DNA of 64,000 nucleotides from Calliopum simillimum (GCA_951812925.1 OX638369.1:44325061-44389060); one strand, 5' to 3'; positions 20,184-33,006 are shown, counted from the first letter of the stretch. Program-made: numbers and translations. The notes: generated from the sequence alone by a model not told the origin.

Positions 20184-23100
20184 ATTGTTTCTTAACTTTT
20201 TTGTTTTTTGCATCAGTCTCTTTTGTTTTCTTGCATAATTTTGAGCATGTGAACTTAAAACCCAACTTCGCCAGCCTCCATAGAAGATATAACGTAATGC
20301 AGAAGAACAACAGTACATCCAAATTAAGACTTTGGAAGCCGTTCAAATGCACTAATGGACTTTGCATATGCAACGCTCCATGATGTCGCAACACATACTC
20401 AGTCCAGAAGACAACAGTTTGTTTGGCAGTGAGTGGACGATCGCGATAGAGTTTTGAAAATTCATTAACATTTTTCGTATATTTGGGATTTTCCAGCACC
20501 TCTTCAATTGTTTTACGAAAGTCACGTTCATTTAGATCTAATAAATCTAAATATTGACCATAACCTTGGGATGTCAGCGTTGCAGCATTTGCGCCTTGAT
20601 CGCCAAAAACTGGTAGTGCTACCATAGGGACACCATGATATTGTGACTCAGCTACACCACCTTTACCAGCATGTGTAATGAAGAGTTTTATGTTGGGATG
20701 TGCTAAGATATCATCTTGTGGCATCCAGTTTTTATAAAGTATATTTGGTGATTTTCCAGGTGTTTTATTTGAATCTTCCCATTTCCAAATGACATTTTGC
20801 TTAAGACTTGAAAGTGTTTTGAAAATTTCATTAATCAGTTGAGGCTTTACGGCAGTACCTTTAAGGTTTGAACCTAAGCTGAAGAGTATGGCACCATGCT
20901 TGGATGAGGATGTGGAGTTTAAGAACTCGTTTATGTCCTGTAAATAAAATCAAAAACAATCAAAAAAGTTGGTTAAAGTTAAAATTAATAGAAAAACTGA
21001 ATATTAAATTTTATCGAACAACTTCAAAAATGTTTATAAAAGTGGAAAATAGTAATATTGAAAATATTGGTGAAAGTTGAACCTAAAAGTAAAAGTATTG
21101 AAAACTATCAAAAAAAATTATCCAAAATCTATGAAAACTGAACAGTATAAAAATAAATTTTGAAAAAAATTGATAAAAGTATCGAAAAATTGAAAAAAAA
21201 AAACGATAAAAGTAAAACTATCAAAGGTTCCATATTTGCCCATAGCAGTCTTGGTTTTGGTCTTGCACAGTGAGTCTTGGTTTATATATTGAGTCTTGTT
21301 CTTGATCTAGGTCATTAAGTCTTAGTCTCGGTCTTGGTCTTAAAAAAATTTCTGAAGATTGTTGAGCATTCAAAATTTCCAAACCTTATTTTTACAAAGC
21401 AGTAGGGTTCTTAAGATGTCAAATTTCGAATTGAGAAATGATTTTATGCTTTAAAGGGGCGCACAGTGCTGCGATAGAAGGCATTTGCGTAAAAAATTTT
21501 TGTTCAAATTTAAAATTTTTTTTATACCATTCTACAGCAAATAGTCCAATTAAAAAATCCCCTGAAAATTATTGAAAACTAATGTGATTTGTAAGTGTTA
21601 CAGCTTGTTAAAGTCGAACTTTTTTTCGAAAAAAAAACATTTTAGAAAATTTGCTAATCGCAAAGCTTTTTTAAAATAATTGCTGCACCTAAACCTCAAA
21701 AGCAATTGTTATAAAATAAAATGCATACAAAAGCCCACATACTCATTTATTTTTAGTATTTTTTGTATGCAAATTTTTTTAGCCAAATTAAAGTTATTTT
21801 AAAAGATATAAAAAAAAATTTTCAAATATTAAAAACCGGAAAATGCTAATTTTCTTTGGAGCAGGAAAAAAAAAGACGGGACATGCGGGCATTGTCCTAA
21901 AACGTACAGATAGTACAGATTCCATATTTTAAGATAGGAAAAATTCACAACCCCGTTTTTCCCCGTTTACTTTAAATATTTATCTGAATATCCCGTATTT
22001 ACATAAAAATCTATGATTTTATAAAATTTACACCACAAAATTTTTTTCAAATGCTTTTGAATTTTTTTAAATTTGATTATTTTTTACAGCATACTTTTAT
22101 ATGTCAAAAACACTATGAACAATTAAAATTTTAATATGGTTTTTTACAGCCTAAAAGCATTCACAAACATTTTTTCTAGTTAACTTTCGTGGTTTTATTT
22201 ATTTGAATATCTCTTTTTCTAGTCATTGCATTTGAAATTAAATTGCATTTCTGAAAAAAACGTAAAAAAATGTATTAGTATGATAAATCTTATTGAAATC
22301 GAACCAAAACTGTGGAAATGCCGTTCCGTTGTATGGAGTGACAGCACTGTGGGGCGTGACAACCCTATTAACTATAAATTCGCAAGACTAAAAAGCAGAC
22401 TTGGTGGTCGTGGTCATCGTCACCAAGACCAAAACCATAGCAGTCTCGATTTTGGTCTTGCAATGATATCAGAGTCTTGGGCTTGGTTTCGCAAAGTTAC
22501 CAAGACCAAGACTAATTTTGCTCATCACTAAATTTCACATAATTCTAGCTCTTGAGCTTGATGCGACTGAACGAAATTTGGTTGCATAATCTGAAATAAC
22601 GCATGAACTACGACATTTTGAAAAAGTTGCTTATATGGGAGGCGCCACGCCCTCTTTTCGAGTTCGCCTAGTTTTAGTTCACAACTTGCCCTTACTATTT
22701 CTGGTATTAGAATCTATTTTGATTACATTGCCGTAAATACTGCTCTTAATAAAACGTTTTAAATGATTTTTTTTTTATATGGGCGGCAGGTGTGTCCTTT
22801 AACTGATTTCGCTCATTTTCAATCCAACGATTTAACTTTGACGACGGAGGCAGTGTACCTAATTTCCTATTTCCACGCAAAGACAACCAGCCAGCCAGAT
22901 AGACGGACATGGCTATATCAACTCAGGAGGTGACGCTGATTAAAAATATATATATTTTTTTTCGTACTTGCCACGCCTGCTTCCCTGCACTACGAACAGG
23001 AGGATAAAGTGAATGTAGGTACTCTGGGTGTAGGGTATAAAACATCAATATTATCTATACGTACGGTGACCAATAGGGGTGTTTTAGTGCACGAATTTTG

Positions 23101-26100
23101 GGTTTTGATACTTGACACCCCTCAATTTTGTGAGGTTGGAAAAAAAAATTAATTTGCAAAAAAAATTTTGGGGGTGGGGTGAGGGTAAGGGTTGGCGCAT
23201 CGAGGTCAAAGATGAGAGAAAAGGAGAAACAATTTACTTCCAGCCCTACAAAAGGGGCCACTTCTAGAGGGTTCAAATGTATGACCGACCCACATTATTT
23301 TTTCTCCCCCAACATTTTTACCAAGCATACCTACCTCTTATCTCTTACCCCTAAGGGGGCTTCCATACAAAATATACATTTTTAGGAAATCGACCCCCAC
23401 CACTCCCAGGGTGCCCCTAGAAGGGTCAAATGTATGACCGGCCCCTAATATTTTTTCCTCCCCAACATTTTTTCCCACCTCACTTACCCTCTATCTCTAG
23501 CTCTTTAGGGGGCCCCCAAACAAAACTGACGTCATAGACATAAAAAATATGGAAAGGAAATAGTCAATTAGGCCCATAATTGCCCAGGAGTCTCACCTAG
23601 AGGAGTAAAATATATGACCGACCCCCATTATCCCCCCTCCAAAGTTTCACAGCTTACCTACCCCCTATTTCCAGTCACTAAGGGGGCTCCCATACAAAGT
23701 TACGTTTTTTTCAAAAACTGCCCCAACTACCCTAACTGGACCATGGGTACCCCTAGAAGGGTCAAATGTATGACCGATCCCCATTATTTCTAGGAAAATT
23801 TATAAAAAAAAAAATTGTATGGCAGCCCGTTTCAGGGATGAAAATAGGGGGTAAGTATGTGGGAAAAAAATATAGATCGCGAAAAAATAATGGGGGTCGG
23901 TCATACATTTGACCCTTCTAGGAGTACCCGTGTGCCAGTTAGGGCAATGGGGGCATTTTATATAAAAACAGTAACTTTGTATGGGAGCCCTGTTAAGGAT
24001 TGGAAATAGGGGGTAGGTATGCTGACAAAAAATTTTGGAGGGGGGCTAATGGTGGTCGGTCATATATTTGACTCCTCTAGGAGTGACTTCTGGGCAGTTA
24101 TGGGCCTATTTGACGATTTCCTTTCCATATTTTTCATGTCTACGCCATCTATTTTGTATGGGAGTCCCCTAAAGAGTCAGAGATACAGGGTAAGTATGTT
24201 GGGAAAAAATATTGGGGAAGAAAAAATATTAGGGACCAGTCACACATTTGACCCTTCTAGGGGCACCCTGGGAGTGGTGGGGGTCGATTTCCTAAAAATG
24301 TCAATTTTGTATGGAAGCCCCCTTAGGGGTTAGAGATAAGAGGTCGATATGCTTGGTAAAAATGTTGGAGGAGAAAAACTAATGTGGGCCGGTCATACAT
24401 TTGAACCCTCTAGAGGTGACCCCTAAGCATTTGCAGTGCTGTATGTAAATTTTTTCTCTTTTTCTCTCACCTTTGACCTCGATGCGCCAACCTTTACCCT
24501 CACCCCACCCCCAAAATTTTTTTTCCAAACTCATTTTTTTTTCCAACCTCACAATATTGAGGGGTGTCGTGTATCAAAATGTTGTTACTAAGGATCTCCA
24601 TACATTCTTAAAACACCTCTAGTGACCAACCGTCCTGTATTTCCGAACACAGTTCAGCTACCTATCCCCGGAATTTATTTGTAAAATACTGGACATACAA
24701 ATGTTCTGTATTTTATGTAATGGTGAATATGTACCGAAGACATGTACTGAAAACATGGAAAAAATTTAAAATGATCGAAAAATTCAATAAAAAATCTGTA
24801 TAATTTAAATTGTAATCAACAAATCTGTGGCAGGAAGGAAAAAATGCTTAAATCTACTTAAGCATAAATAGACTTGAGCTCAATAGTTCGGAGTAAAATT
24901 ACTCTTTCGATTTTGGACATAAAGAAAATCTAAAGAAGCACTATCAATACGCTCAAAAACGAAAATACAACAGCATCCAGAACTATGGGGAAAAGGAGCT
25001 CAAATCTATTTTGCTTAATTCGACTTAAGCAATTTTTCCTTCCTGCCATCGAAATATACGGCAGTAGAAAAGTATTGTAAAATATCGAAAAAGTGAAAGA
25101 TACTGAATAGTGTCAACAATTTCATAAGCTTCGGGAATATCGAATAGTAAAATGTATTGAATAAGCAGAAAAGTATCGAATAGGTTAAAAAAATCACCGA
25201 AAACCATGAATTCAACAAAAATCGAATGGTATAAAAAAACCACAAGAAATTGGCAGTTGGCAAAATTAAAAACAATGGCAGACAAAATTTTATATGAAGT
25301 AAATAAGTAGCAGAAAAAATATTAAAAAAAAAAAAAACAAGACTAAAAAGTTCGGCTTATGCTTCATATGAACCGTTCAAACTTTTTATGGCCTCAGCAA
25401 TATTTTAAGAAATAGCAAAATTTCGAAAGCTTAATATGAAAAATTTCAATTACCTGAGGTAGTGGGTCTGGCTTTTCCTTAATTTGTATTCCACCAATCT
25501 CAACAAGAGCAGGAACATTTGGTCTTATTGGACCTTCACTAAAATGATGATTAACGAAGACTAACGAGACATTCTTCTTCATTTCACAGTATGTTGGGAA
25601 TTTACCGTCATTGGGAAATAGTTGACTGTTGACATAATCAGAAATTAACATTGATAAGATCTGCAAATGATCCTTAAAAAATTTATACAATGTGTACTTA
25701 CTTATAAAAGTTTTCCATACGATAATTTATATAAGTGCCAAAGCTTTTCAAGAAAGTACCGGCAATTAAGTATTGGGCACGTGTTAAAAATCCTACTACC
25801 TTGCCATCGTTAGTAGCACCTGGCATAACAGGTACATAAGCTATCTCTAGCGGATTGCCGACATAATCATTAATTACAGACATTGGCGGTCCCATCCAAT
25901 TGACTATAACTGGGCAATTGAACTTAGCTGCTACACCCAGCTGAAAGTCGTTCAGGAAGTACCCCAATATAACTAAATCAAACTTGGTATCGGGATTATC
26001 GTACAATGCAGTAAATCGTTTATCTTTCAAAGTATCAAATTGCATGTCAATTAGTACTGCCATATTTCCAACCAGATGTTTTAGAGTAGTAAACATGCCA

Positions 26101-26408
26101 TTCTTTTGCGCAGCTACCACCTCCATTTGTGCGTTTAGTTCTTTTTCTTGTTCAGCTGTCGCGGGTATAACAATGACTTTAATGCTTTCGTGATTCACTT
26201 TTGGTTTCACTGCACACACAACGGTAATATTATGACCCTTTTCGGCTAAGGCACGCATCACAGACATATGTACGATCAGATGTGAAGGACTATGACTGGT
26301 AAAGAGTCCGAGTATATTTGCGCCCTCAGTGGTGGGTATATGCGGTGTCATCAAGAAAAATAGCACCGCACACAAAATTGTGCCAATTTTAGCGGTAGAC
26401 GACGACAT
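20182..26408 (-). CDS. UDP-glycosyltransferase B (intron 2 expanded by mobile DNA)
   Basis: Exons 25702-26408, 25454-25625 and 20182-20937 (complement) give 544 residues. Intron 1 is 76 bp and intron 2 is 4516 bp, against 78 bp at the same site in UGT-A. Residues 1-29 form the signal peptide and SPSHL carries the likely catalytic histidine. Exon 3 begins DINEFLNS; its donor-site signature has WMPQDD, ITHAGKGGVAES and FGDQ. A transmembrane segment and a tail ending KKVKKQ close it. The first and last regions are nearly the same as UGT-A, so the two are a recent tandem pair later separated by insertions. Start chosen at MSSSTAK. All splice sites are intact, so the gene is probably functional despite the 4.5 kb insertion load and the retrotransposon at its 3' end. 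Confidence 0.9.
20938..22550. repeat. UGT-B intron 2, part 1: degenerate repeat and TTGGTC-rich element
   Basis: About 20950-21240 is the degenerate TATCGAAAA-type repeat also seen at 1-400. From about 21245 to 22530 the sequence is bounded by clusters of TCTTGGTCTTGG at the left and by the same motif in both orientations at the right, ending near TTGCTCATCACTAA. This resembles a MITE with subterminal repeats, but its left end is unclear. Confidence 0.4.
22550..23042 (+). mobile_element. INE-1/DINE-1-like element (copy b)
   Basis: It carries a repeat unit with GGAGGCGCCACGCCCTC and a tail module with GACGGACATGGCTATATC, TCAGGAGGTGACGCTGAT and the end TGGGTGTAGGGTATAAA. That tail closely resembles the Drosophila INE-1 element, a non-autonomous Helitron-type sequence (from memory). 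No coding sequence. Confidence 0.65.
23074..24621. mobile_element. hAT-like foldback element, copy 1 (1548 bp)
   Basis: Ends TAGGGGTGTTTTA and TAAAACACCTCTA are inverted, and the 8-bp duplication GTGACCAA flanks them (23066-23073 and 24622-24629). The two halves are complementary almost throughout, meeting near 23840. Each arm is itself built of four imperfect modules, spaced about 155-180 bp and marked by GTCAAATGTATGACCGACCC and by AGGGGGCTCCCATACAAA. An 8-bp duplication and TAGGG ends suggest hAT transposition. There is no transposase. It lies in UGT-B intron 2. A second copy is at 44756-46300. Confidence 0.9.
24630..25453. other. UGT-B intron 2, part 3: AT-rich, degenerate repeat
   Basis: About 25030-25330 again resembles the TATCGAAAA-type repeat. 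No gene or clear element ends were seen. Short open frames on the minus strand are low-complexity. Confidence 0.4.
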
Positions 26409-26433
26409 GTTGCTCGGTCGGTGTTTCAAGTTT

Positions 26434-26439
26434 AACTGA
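26434..26439 (-). promoter_or_regulatory. Initiator-like TCAGTT of UGT-B, with TATA box
   Basis: TCAGTT starts 31 bases before the ATG. A TATAAAT box at 26465-26471 begins 34 bases upstream of the initiator A, close to the normal core-promoter distance. The surrounding GATCAGTTAAACTTGAAAC is shared with UGT-A. Confidence 0.6.
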
Positions 26440-26599
26440 TCAGTCGGGAATGACATAATAATTAATTTATAAGAGTTGTACTTTTTTAGTATTATGTTCT
26501 CTCGTATTGTTTGCCCATACAAATGCTTGAGACACATGCCTCTTATCGCATACGTCAGATAACGCATAACAACTAGATAATGGCCAAAGCTAATCATTT

Positions 26600-29218
26600 A
26601 AATTTAATATATGTAAATAAACATACATATCTTTTGATTATGAAATTGAACTTTTAACTATTGTATTTCACATAATTTTGATGTTATTGAATAATAGAAT
26701 GTTCTCTTGTTTTTAAGCAAAAATAAAAAAGATACCTACAACAACAAGCGTGTGGCATGTGGTCGATCACTATTATTAATGGCTTAATTGCTTGGCCTTT
26801 AATTGAGTTACTATGGCGAGTAGCAACGTCGTAGTTATGTGTATTATTAGTACTAGCATTCCGAAACCTGTTTCAAAAGAATGCTCTATCAGAACGACAC
26901 ACAGTGGTATTACTTCGGCAAAAATTCAAAATCCAATATTGCAGTTTTATGAAGGAATATTTCACTGCTAATGTCATTAATGCTTTTCTTAAAAACCATA
27001 ATTTTGCCTTTGTAAAAATTAACTATAATCACTTTAATTTTTTTTTTTTGAAATATTATTTTGTAATTAATTAAAAAAATAAATTATATGGGTTTAATAG
27101 AAATGCGCAAATCAAAATGTTTTTTTTAAATACTAAGTTTAAAATTTTCCTTGGAAAATTATCAAGTTTTCCATTTCTACCCCTGAAAACAAATTACAAG
27201 TGAGTACCTAGGAATACTTTTTTAATTTGGATGAAAAAAATTTGCGCATATTTGTGTCCCCAGAACAAAGATATATGTTTTCTCGAAAAACTCTCGAGAA
27301 TTGTGACGCAAGTTTCCAAAGTAATTTGTAGTTGTGTTCGTCGGCTTATCTCCACCAACCCAAGGGGAAAAGAAGTGCTTCAAAAACCCTTCTGAAGTGC
27401 TTTTTTCACCAATAAGCGCTTCTTCTCCGTCGGAACTATTCTTTCTTTTTAACAGTGCATGTCATAGGATGAAAGCGCGCTTAAGGTAAGCCTTACTTCA
27501 AAAGACCTTTTGAAGCGCTTATTTGTAATGCTGCGGTAAGCGTTTTTTTAATAAAATGAAAAAAAAAAAAAACGGCCAGCACCCGTGTAATAGAAACATA
27601 TTATACGATACGGTGAAGAGGTATTAAATTTGTATATTAACCAAATGTTGTCCGAACTGAGTTTGACATTCGAATGATTCCTACAGCCTTACATAGAATC
27701 ATTGTGAAATCAGTTTCAATTCAATTAAATACAGGAAATAAATAAGAGAAATGAAAATAGAAAAGTGACATAAAAAATGTTGAATAAAAAATATTTTAAT
27801 AAAAAATAAAATAAAGCAAAAAAAAAAAGTAAAAAAAAAATCACCCAGGTTGGTTTCGAACCCAAGTTGTTCTTACTGCAGCCTTACAAAAAATCATTGC
27901 TTAAGTGTTTCTAAATTTCTAAATCTTTTTTTGCTCGAGAGGAAGGCATCTTACGAAAAAAGTGTACTAGGCAAACAATGCTTAGAATCGTCCAAGCAAT
28001 ACGTGTGATTTTTTTTTGGATTTTTTTTGGTAACTTTTTTTTTGAATAATTTTTGAAAAATTATTTTTTTTTAAATTTTTTCAAAAATTACTCAAAAAAA
28101 AAGTTTTTTTTTAACTTTCCAAAAAATTCCCAAAAAATTTCACACTTATTTGCTTGATGATCCTAAACATTTTCTGGATTGGATTGGATTGCTTCCTATA
28201 CATAAATAAAATGATTTAAAATTTTTCTTAACTATAGCTGCATTGATGTTAAAAACCCCATGTTCTTCATAAAAACGTAATGTAACATGTGGGGTCCTAA
28301 AAATCATCGATTTAACTGATTGCAAAATTTCTTCGTCATAGGAGCATTTCATTCCATTTTTTCCAGCAATATGTATGAAAATAGATCACTGTGTGAGGCA
28401 ACGGTGTAGACTTATGACATCATATAGTGTACACTTGTTATTGGACACGCAATCTTTAGATAGAATTTATATTAGAACATTTAAGAAAGTTTTAAAAAGT
28501 TATGTTTGTAGTTTTTACCTCCAGAAAAGTTAAGATTAGAAAATTAATGTTCCCCGATAACACTGTCCGACAATTTCAAACTTTTTGTAAAACACAAGAA
28601 AAAATCCAAAAATTTCTAAAAATAAATCGATGAATTCAACTATATGATTGTTACATCTGAGGTGTATCATGTTTTCAGTACACTTATGCAGGATATTATG
28701 ACGAATATTTTTGTAGAACATTTTACTGTCAACATCCCCCACATATCGGTCTTTTTTACGAATGTACAAAAATGACACCTATTCGATGAATCATCGAACC
28801 ACAATTTCGAAAAAACCTTTAAATTTACTACATTAAATTTTTTTTTTGAAGATAACCGATGGTTTTACATTTCAATAATCATCATGACAGTCAATTTTCA
28901 TATCTTTAAATTTCCACATACGTGCGCTGATAATCCAATGCTTATAATTGTTAGTGATATTTTATTTATTGCTGCTACCGGCTGGAACCCCTAAAAGATT
29001 ATGGAAAATTTACTTAAATAGCATATTCTGGTACTCATTGCTTCTATACGTATATGGGGAGCCAAATATGTATATGTGCCAAATCTCTTCAAATCTGTGA
29101 CAGAGATATAAAGAATTTTGTCATTAGTAATGGTGACATTGCCCATTTTAAGGGTTATGACCTGCTACTGTATATTTGTACATTATTTGAATTTTATCAA
29201 AATCAAATGGATATTATA
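26600..29218. other. Non-coding stretch with repeat fragments
   Basis: No gene is visible. About 27330-27550 is rich in GAAGCGCTT/AAGCGCTT words. Near 27845-27885 a minus-strand tRNA-like B-box (GGGTTCGAAACC) lies beside poly-A. About 27920-28030 contains GGAAGGCATCTTACGAAAAA and GTCCAAGCAATACGTGTGAT, also found in the inverted repeat at 52927-53902. About 28555-28620 matches the minus strand of about 57960-58020. These look like fragments of shared mobile families. Confidence 0.4.
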
Positions 29219-29220
29219 TA

Positions 29221-31298
29221 TGGGTGATTCTTAGATAACTGTGTTTTTTCGAGTTGTAAAATTGGCAGAAAATTTTTTTGGATTTTTGCAAGTTTCTTCA
29301 TGCTATCTTATGTAAACACACTCTTAAAACTCACCTTTTAAGTAGATCAATTATAAGTGTGAATTTACGGCTTTGAGGTCGAAATTAAGAAATTTTGCTG
29401 CCACGTTTGTGACCAAATTGCCACGTTTGTGACATTTTAGCCACAGTATGGAAAAATTATGGTTTTGAAGCTTTTTGATGAGAGATATATTGCATATAAT
29501 GACAAATTTACACTTCAAGACTAATTTTGCACCAGTGTCATGTCTCCAGTGGTCCATTTTTTTTAAACCCTATCGCCCTAAAGATCAACAATGGTTTCCT
29601 GTTCTATGTTTTTATAGCCGTTTATGGTGGATTAGGATCTCCTAATTACGAATCTGATCCTGATTTTTTTCTATTACATCAGTATCCTTAGTTATCCCTG
29701 CTCAAAAGTGAAAAAATCACAGTTTTGACATCTACTTAATAAAAACAACAACAAGATAAATTAATTTTTGTCAATGAATTCAGACAGCCGAATTTATTAT
29801 CAACAAGACATAGTTTACCGTTTTTCAATTGGATTCCTAGTTTCCGAGTTATAAGCCTTTAAAAAAAGGATACCTCTCAATAACACACAAAGGATTTTCT
29901 GGACCGAAAAATTAACAAAAATGGTAAGTTTTATTACTTTTATCAAAAATATAATTAATCACAAAAATTCTAAGCCCTTGCAGACTAAAATCGAACGAAA
30001 AAATAAGGCTCTATTGTAGATTTAGTGAATAAACAGATGAAATTTTGATTCTATTAATTTGCAAAGCAGTATTTTAGTACGGTCATTCACTAAATCTCGC
30101 AAAGAACTGTCATTTTTCATGCGATTATGGTCTGCAAGGTCACGAAATTTTTGTAATTAAATATGTTTTTGATAAAAATAATAAAACTTGATATTTTGTA
30201 ATTTTTTGGTCTCGAAAAATCTTTTGTATGTTATCGAAAGATGTCCTTATTTTAAACGCTTATAACTCGGAAACTGGGAATGCAATTGAAAAACGGTAAA
30301 CTATGTCTTGTTGACAATAAATTTGGCTGTCTGAATCCATTGACAAAAATTAATTTTACTTGTTGTTGTTTTTGTTCTATAGCTTTAAGTAGATGTCAAA
30401 ACAGTGATTTTTTCACTTTTGAGCAAGGATAACTCAGGATTCTGATGGTGTAGAAAAATTTTTGTGTTAAAAATAAAAATTAATAGCCTTCAACTAAACA
30501 TCTCTATACTGAAACTTTATATCGAAATATGTTTTTAGCAGACTGATAAAAAGTGCCACATTTGTGACATTTTTGATGCGCCACGTTTGTGACATTTTTG
30601 TAGTTTATCGCTCATTGTAAAGCACGCTTTTGAGTTCAAGATTTTTCCGAAAGAATTTGGGGTCATGTATGCAAATCCTACAAAAAAATTGTTTCATGCA
30701 TAAAATAAAATGTACAACCTGCGAGTGCCGAGTGCCACGTTTGTGACCATAATTTTTAAAAAAAACTGCTTTTGTTTATAAACTGCCCTATAAAACGCAA
30801 ACAGATTTCTTTTTGGACTCGTCTTGACATGATGACCTTTGGGTGATGGATAGTGATCAGAACTAATGCATATGTATTGCAATCTATTGACTGAAACAGT
30901 AGTACCATGCAGTAGTAGCATAATGCTTTCCAGAAATTTTTTTTTTCCAAAACAAGGGGACAGTTTTCAATTCGAAATTGTGCCCTCTAAAAATTATTTA
31001 AAACTGCAGATGAGCTCAGAATATTGTAGCCTTAAGTATTAACTTAATATGTGTAGTAACTCGTTTTTCATCGTTTTGTGTATAAAAAGTAGGGGTAGGA
31101 CATGCCACGTTTGTGACATTTGGGGTATATTTGCAAACTTTCAAAGTAGACCAATAAATATTTGGTGGTAAAATTGATACGCTCCATTAGAAAAGCATAG
31201 TTTCTAACTTATAGCATAATTTTTTGTGAAAAAAAAGCCTACTGTATAGGTGAAATCGACAGAGGACACAAAAAGTACAGTTATCTGAGAATCACCCA
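29221..31298. mobile_element. TA-flanked foldback element with repeated GCCACGTTTGTGAC (2078 bp)
   Basis: Inverted ends TGGGTGATTCTTAGATAACT and its near complement are flanked by TA (29219-29220 and 31299-31300). Long arms pair, for example 29760-29860 with 30255-30350 (AAACGGTAAACTATGTCTTG). The motif CCACGTTTGTGAC occurs at least six times, all on the same strand, at about 29400, 29418, 30580, 30734 and 31104, with a CCACATTTGTGAC variant near 30557. No transposase. The Tc1/mariner-type assignment rests only on the TA flanks. Confidence 0.7.
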
Positions 31299-32264
31299 TA
31301 TAGTACCTATATAATACATATATAATACATGTATATTTCATTTTATTATATTATAAGTAGTATAATATAAGTAGTAGAGCGCCCACAAGATATATGAAAT
31401 GTACAAAGTTGTGAATTTGTTTGCTCCCCGTCCATTTCCTGAAATTAGAGGTCAAAAAAATAAGATCTCAATAAAAAATTTGGAATCGGTAATGGAAAAA
31501 AACCCAACCGGTTTTCGATCAAAGTTCGAAAATTGACTAAATAAACGTAAGTCGCTTTGACTGCCCGTAACTTCAAAACCATTCATTTTTTCGTTATGTT
31601 TCTGAGCCAACTTTTGTAGAGAATGACTACTTCAACATTATCTTCTTAGAAAATTTAAATTTTTTAAGAAAATTTCCATGACTTTTTTTCTATAAATTGG
31701 TTTCTCGTAATTTTTTAAGGAAATCCTAATATTGCAGGGAATTAAATGTTGATTAATTTCACAAAAAAAAATTTTTTAAAAATATTAAGTTTTAAGGTTT
31801 GGAGCCGGTCTCAATGTTGGAAAAAAATAAGTATTTTAATTTTTTTCTTTTAATCGCTACTTTATTAGATGCAAGAAATTCCATTGTTAGTTGTCATTTA
31901 TCATTAAGAACTGCTTTTTGCCTTCAAAATGGGCTATGAAATGGATTTGTGCGATTTTTCTTTAAAAAGTTATGACCGTTTTAAAATGAAATCATGAAAG
32001 TTAAAAATCATTTGTGGATTCTCTATAGCAATTGAATCGATCATTTTTAAAAGGGGATATGTGTCGCTCGGCAGAAAATTATTCTTTCGTTTTTTTGCTA
32101 TTGTGGTGATATCACTGGTTGGTTTATATCGTTTCCAAGTACGCAGATTACTGTTTAGTATTATTGTACGTTAACCTTCATCACTAATATCACACCAAAA
32201 TAAGATTTACCAAACTTATGAGGGTTTTTCTTAAATTTGCCATAAGTTTTAATTTCGTCACATA

Positions 32265-33006
32265 CGTAGGTTGCCTTTTATATTTCGAGATTGGGCAACC
32301 CTAGTGTTGCAATCTGACAACTGCCAGCTTTATCGTAAAGTTTGACATTTTTGAGGTTATACGTACTCAGAACATTTTGACATATGAGCGCTATTTGTGT
32401 TGTTTACAGTAACTTAAAAGATTCATCTCGCCCAAAAAATGGAATTAAATAGTGAAAATTTTCGTGCGACTATTTTTTACAACTTTCGACGTGAATTAAC
32501 ACAACAACAGTGCATCGATGAACTTAATGCAATTTTTGGCGATGAAGCTCCATCAAGGACCAGTGTTTATCGATGGTATGGTGAATTCAACCAAGGTCGT
32601 AGTTCACTCCAAGACGAATGTCGTGAAGGTCGTCCAAAATCAGTTGTTGTTCCGGAAACCATTGATGCTGTGCGCCAACTGATATTGCAAGATCGTCATG
32701 TGATCTATCGTGAGATTGAGACAACCTTAGGCATTAGTGGGACCAGCATACATTCAATATTGCATGAACACCTGGCCGTAAATAAGGTTTGTTCTCGTTG
32801 GATACCCCATAATTTATCAATCGCTTAAATTATCAATGGAAAAATTGATTTTCTTAACTCACTGTAAACAAAACAAATAGCACTTGTACATCTAAATGTT
32901 GTGAGTACGTTTATGCTAAAAAATGTCAAACTTTATTATAGTGTTGCCAGATTTTAGCTATTGACATTAGTGTTGCTCAATCCCGAAATATAAAAGGCAA
33001 CCCTCG
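32265..33006 (+). mobile_element. Deleted mariner element (742 bp)
   Basis: Inverted ends starting CG(T/A)(A/G)GGTTGCC and continuing CTTTTATATTTCG lie between TA dinucleotides (32263-32264 and 33007-33008). Full mariners are near 1.3 kb, so roughly 0.5 kb is missing, including the catalytic part. It is inserted in a foldback element, giving a clear order of events. Confidence 0.88.
32439..32828 (+). CDS. Mariner transposase, DNA-binding domain only (129 residues)
   Basis: The N-terminal mariner HTH region is open: IFYNFRRELT and SVYRWYGEFNQGR belong to the first helix-turn-helix, GRPKS is the AT-hook-like linker, and HVIYREIETTLGISGTSIH is the second. The conserved WIPHNL motif follows, then LSIA and a stop where the catalytic D,D(34)D domain should begin. 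The normal length is about 345 residues. The copy cannot cut DNA, but the remaining domain might still bind mariner ends if it is expressed. The internal deletion starts right after WIPHNLS. Confidence 0.85.
   Translation: MELNSENFRATIFYNFRRELTQQQCIDELNAIFGDEAPSRTSVYRWYGEFNQGRSSLQDECREGRPKSVVVPETIDAVRQLILQDRHVIYREIETTLGISGTSIHSILHEHLAVNKVCSRWIPHNLSIA

Noticed and set aside
22226..22531. 101-codon frame in UGT-B intron 2
   Set aside because: It is made of TTGGTC-type subterminal repeats on one side and has no conserved motif.
23074..24621. Region read as a gene because frames recur in both foldback copies
   Set aside because: The shared frames follow from copy-to-copy similarity of the repeat; they are short, broken and differ in extent.
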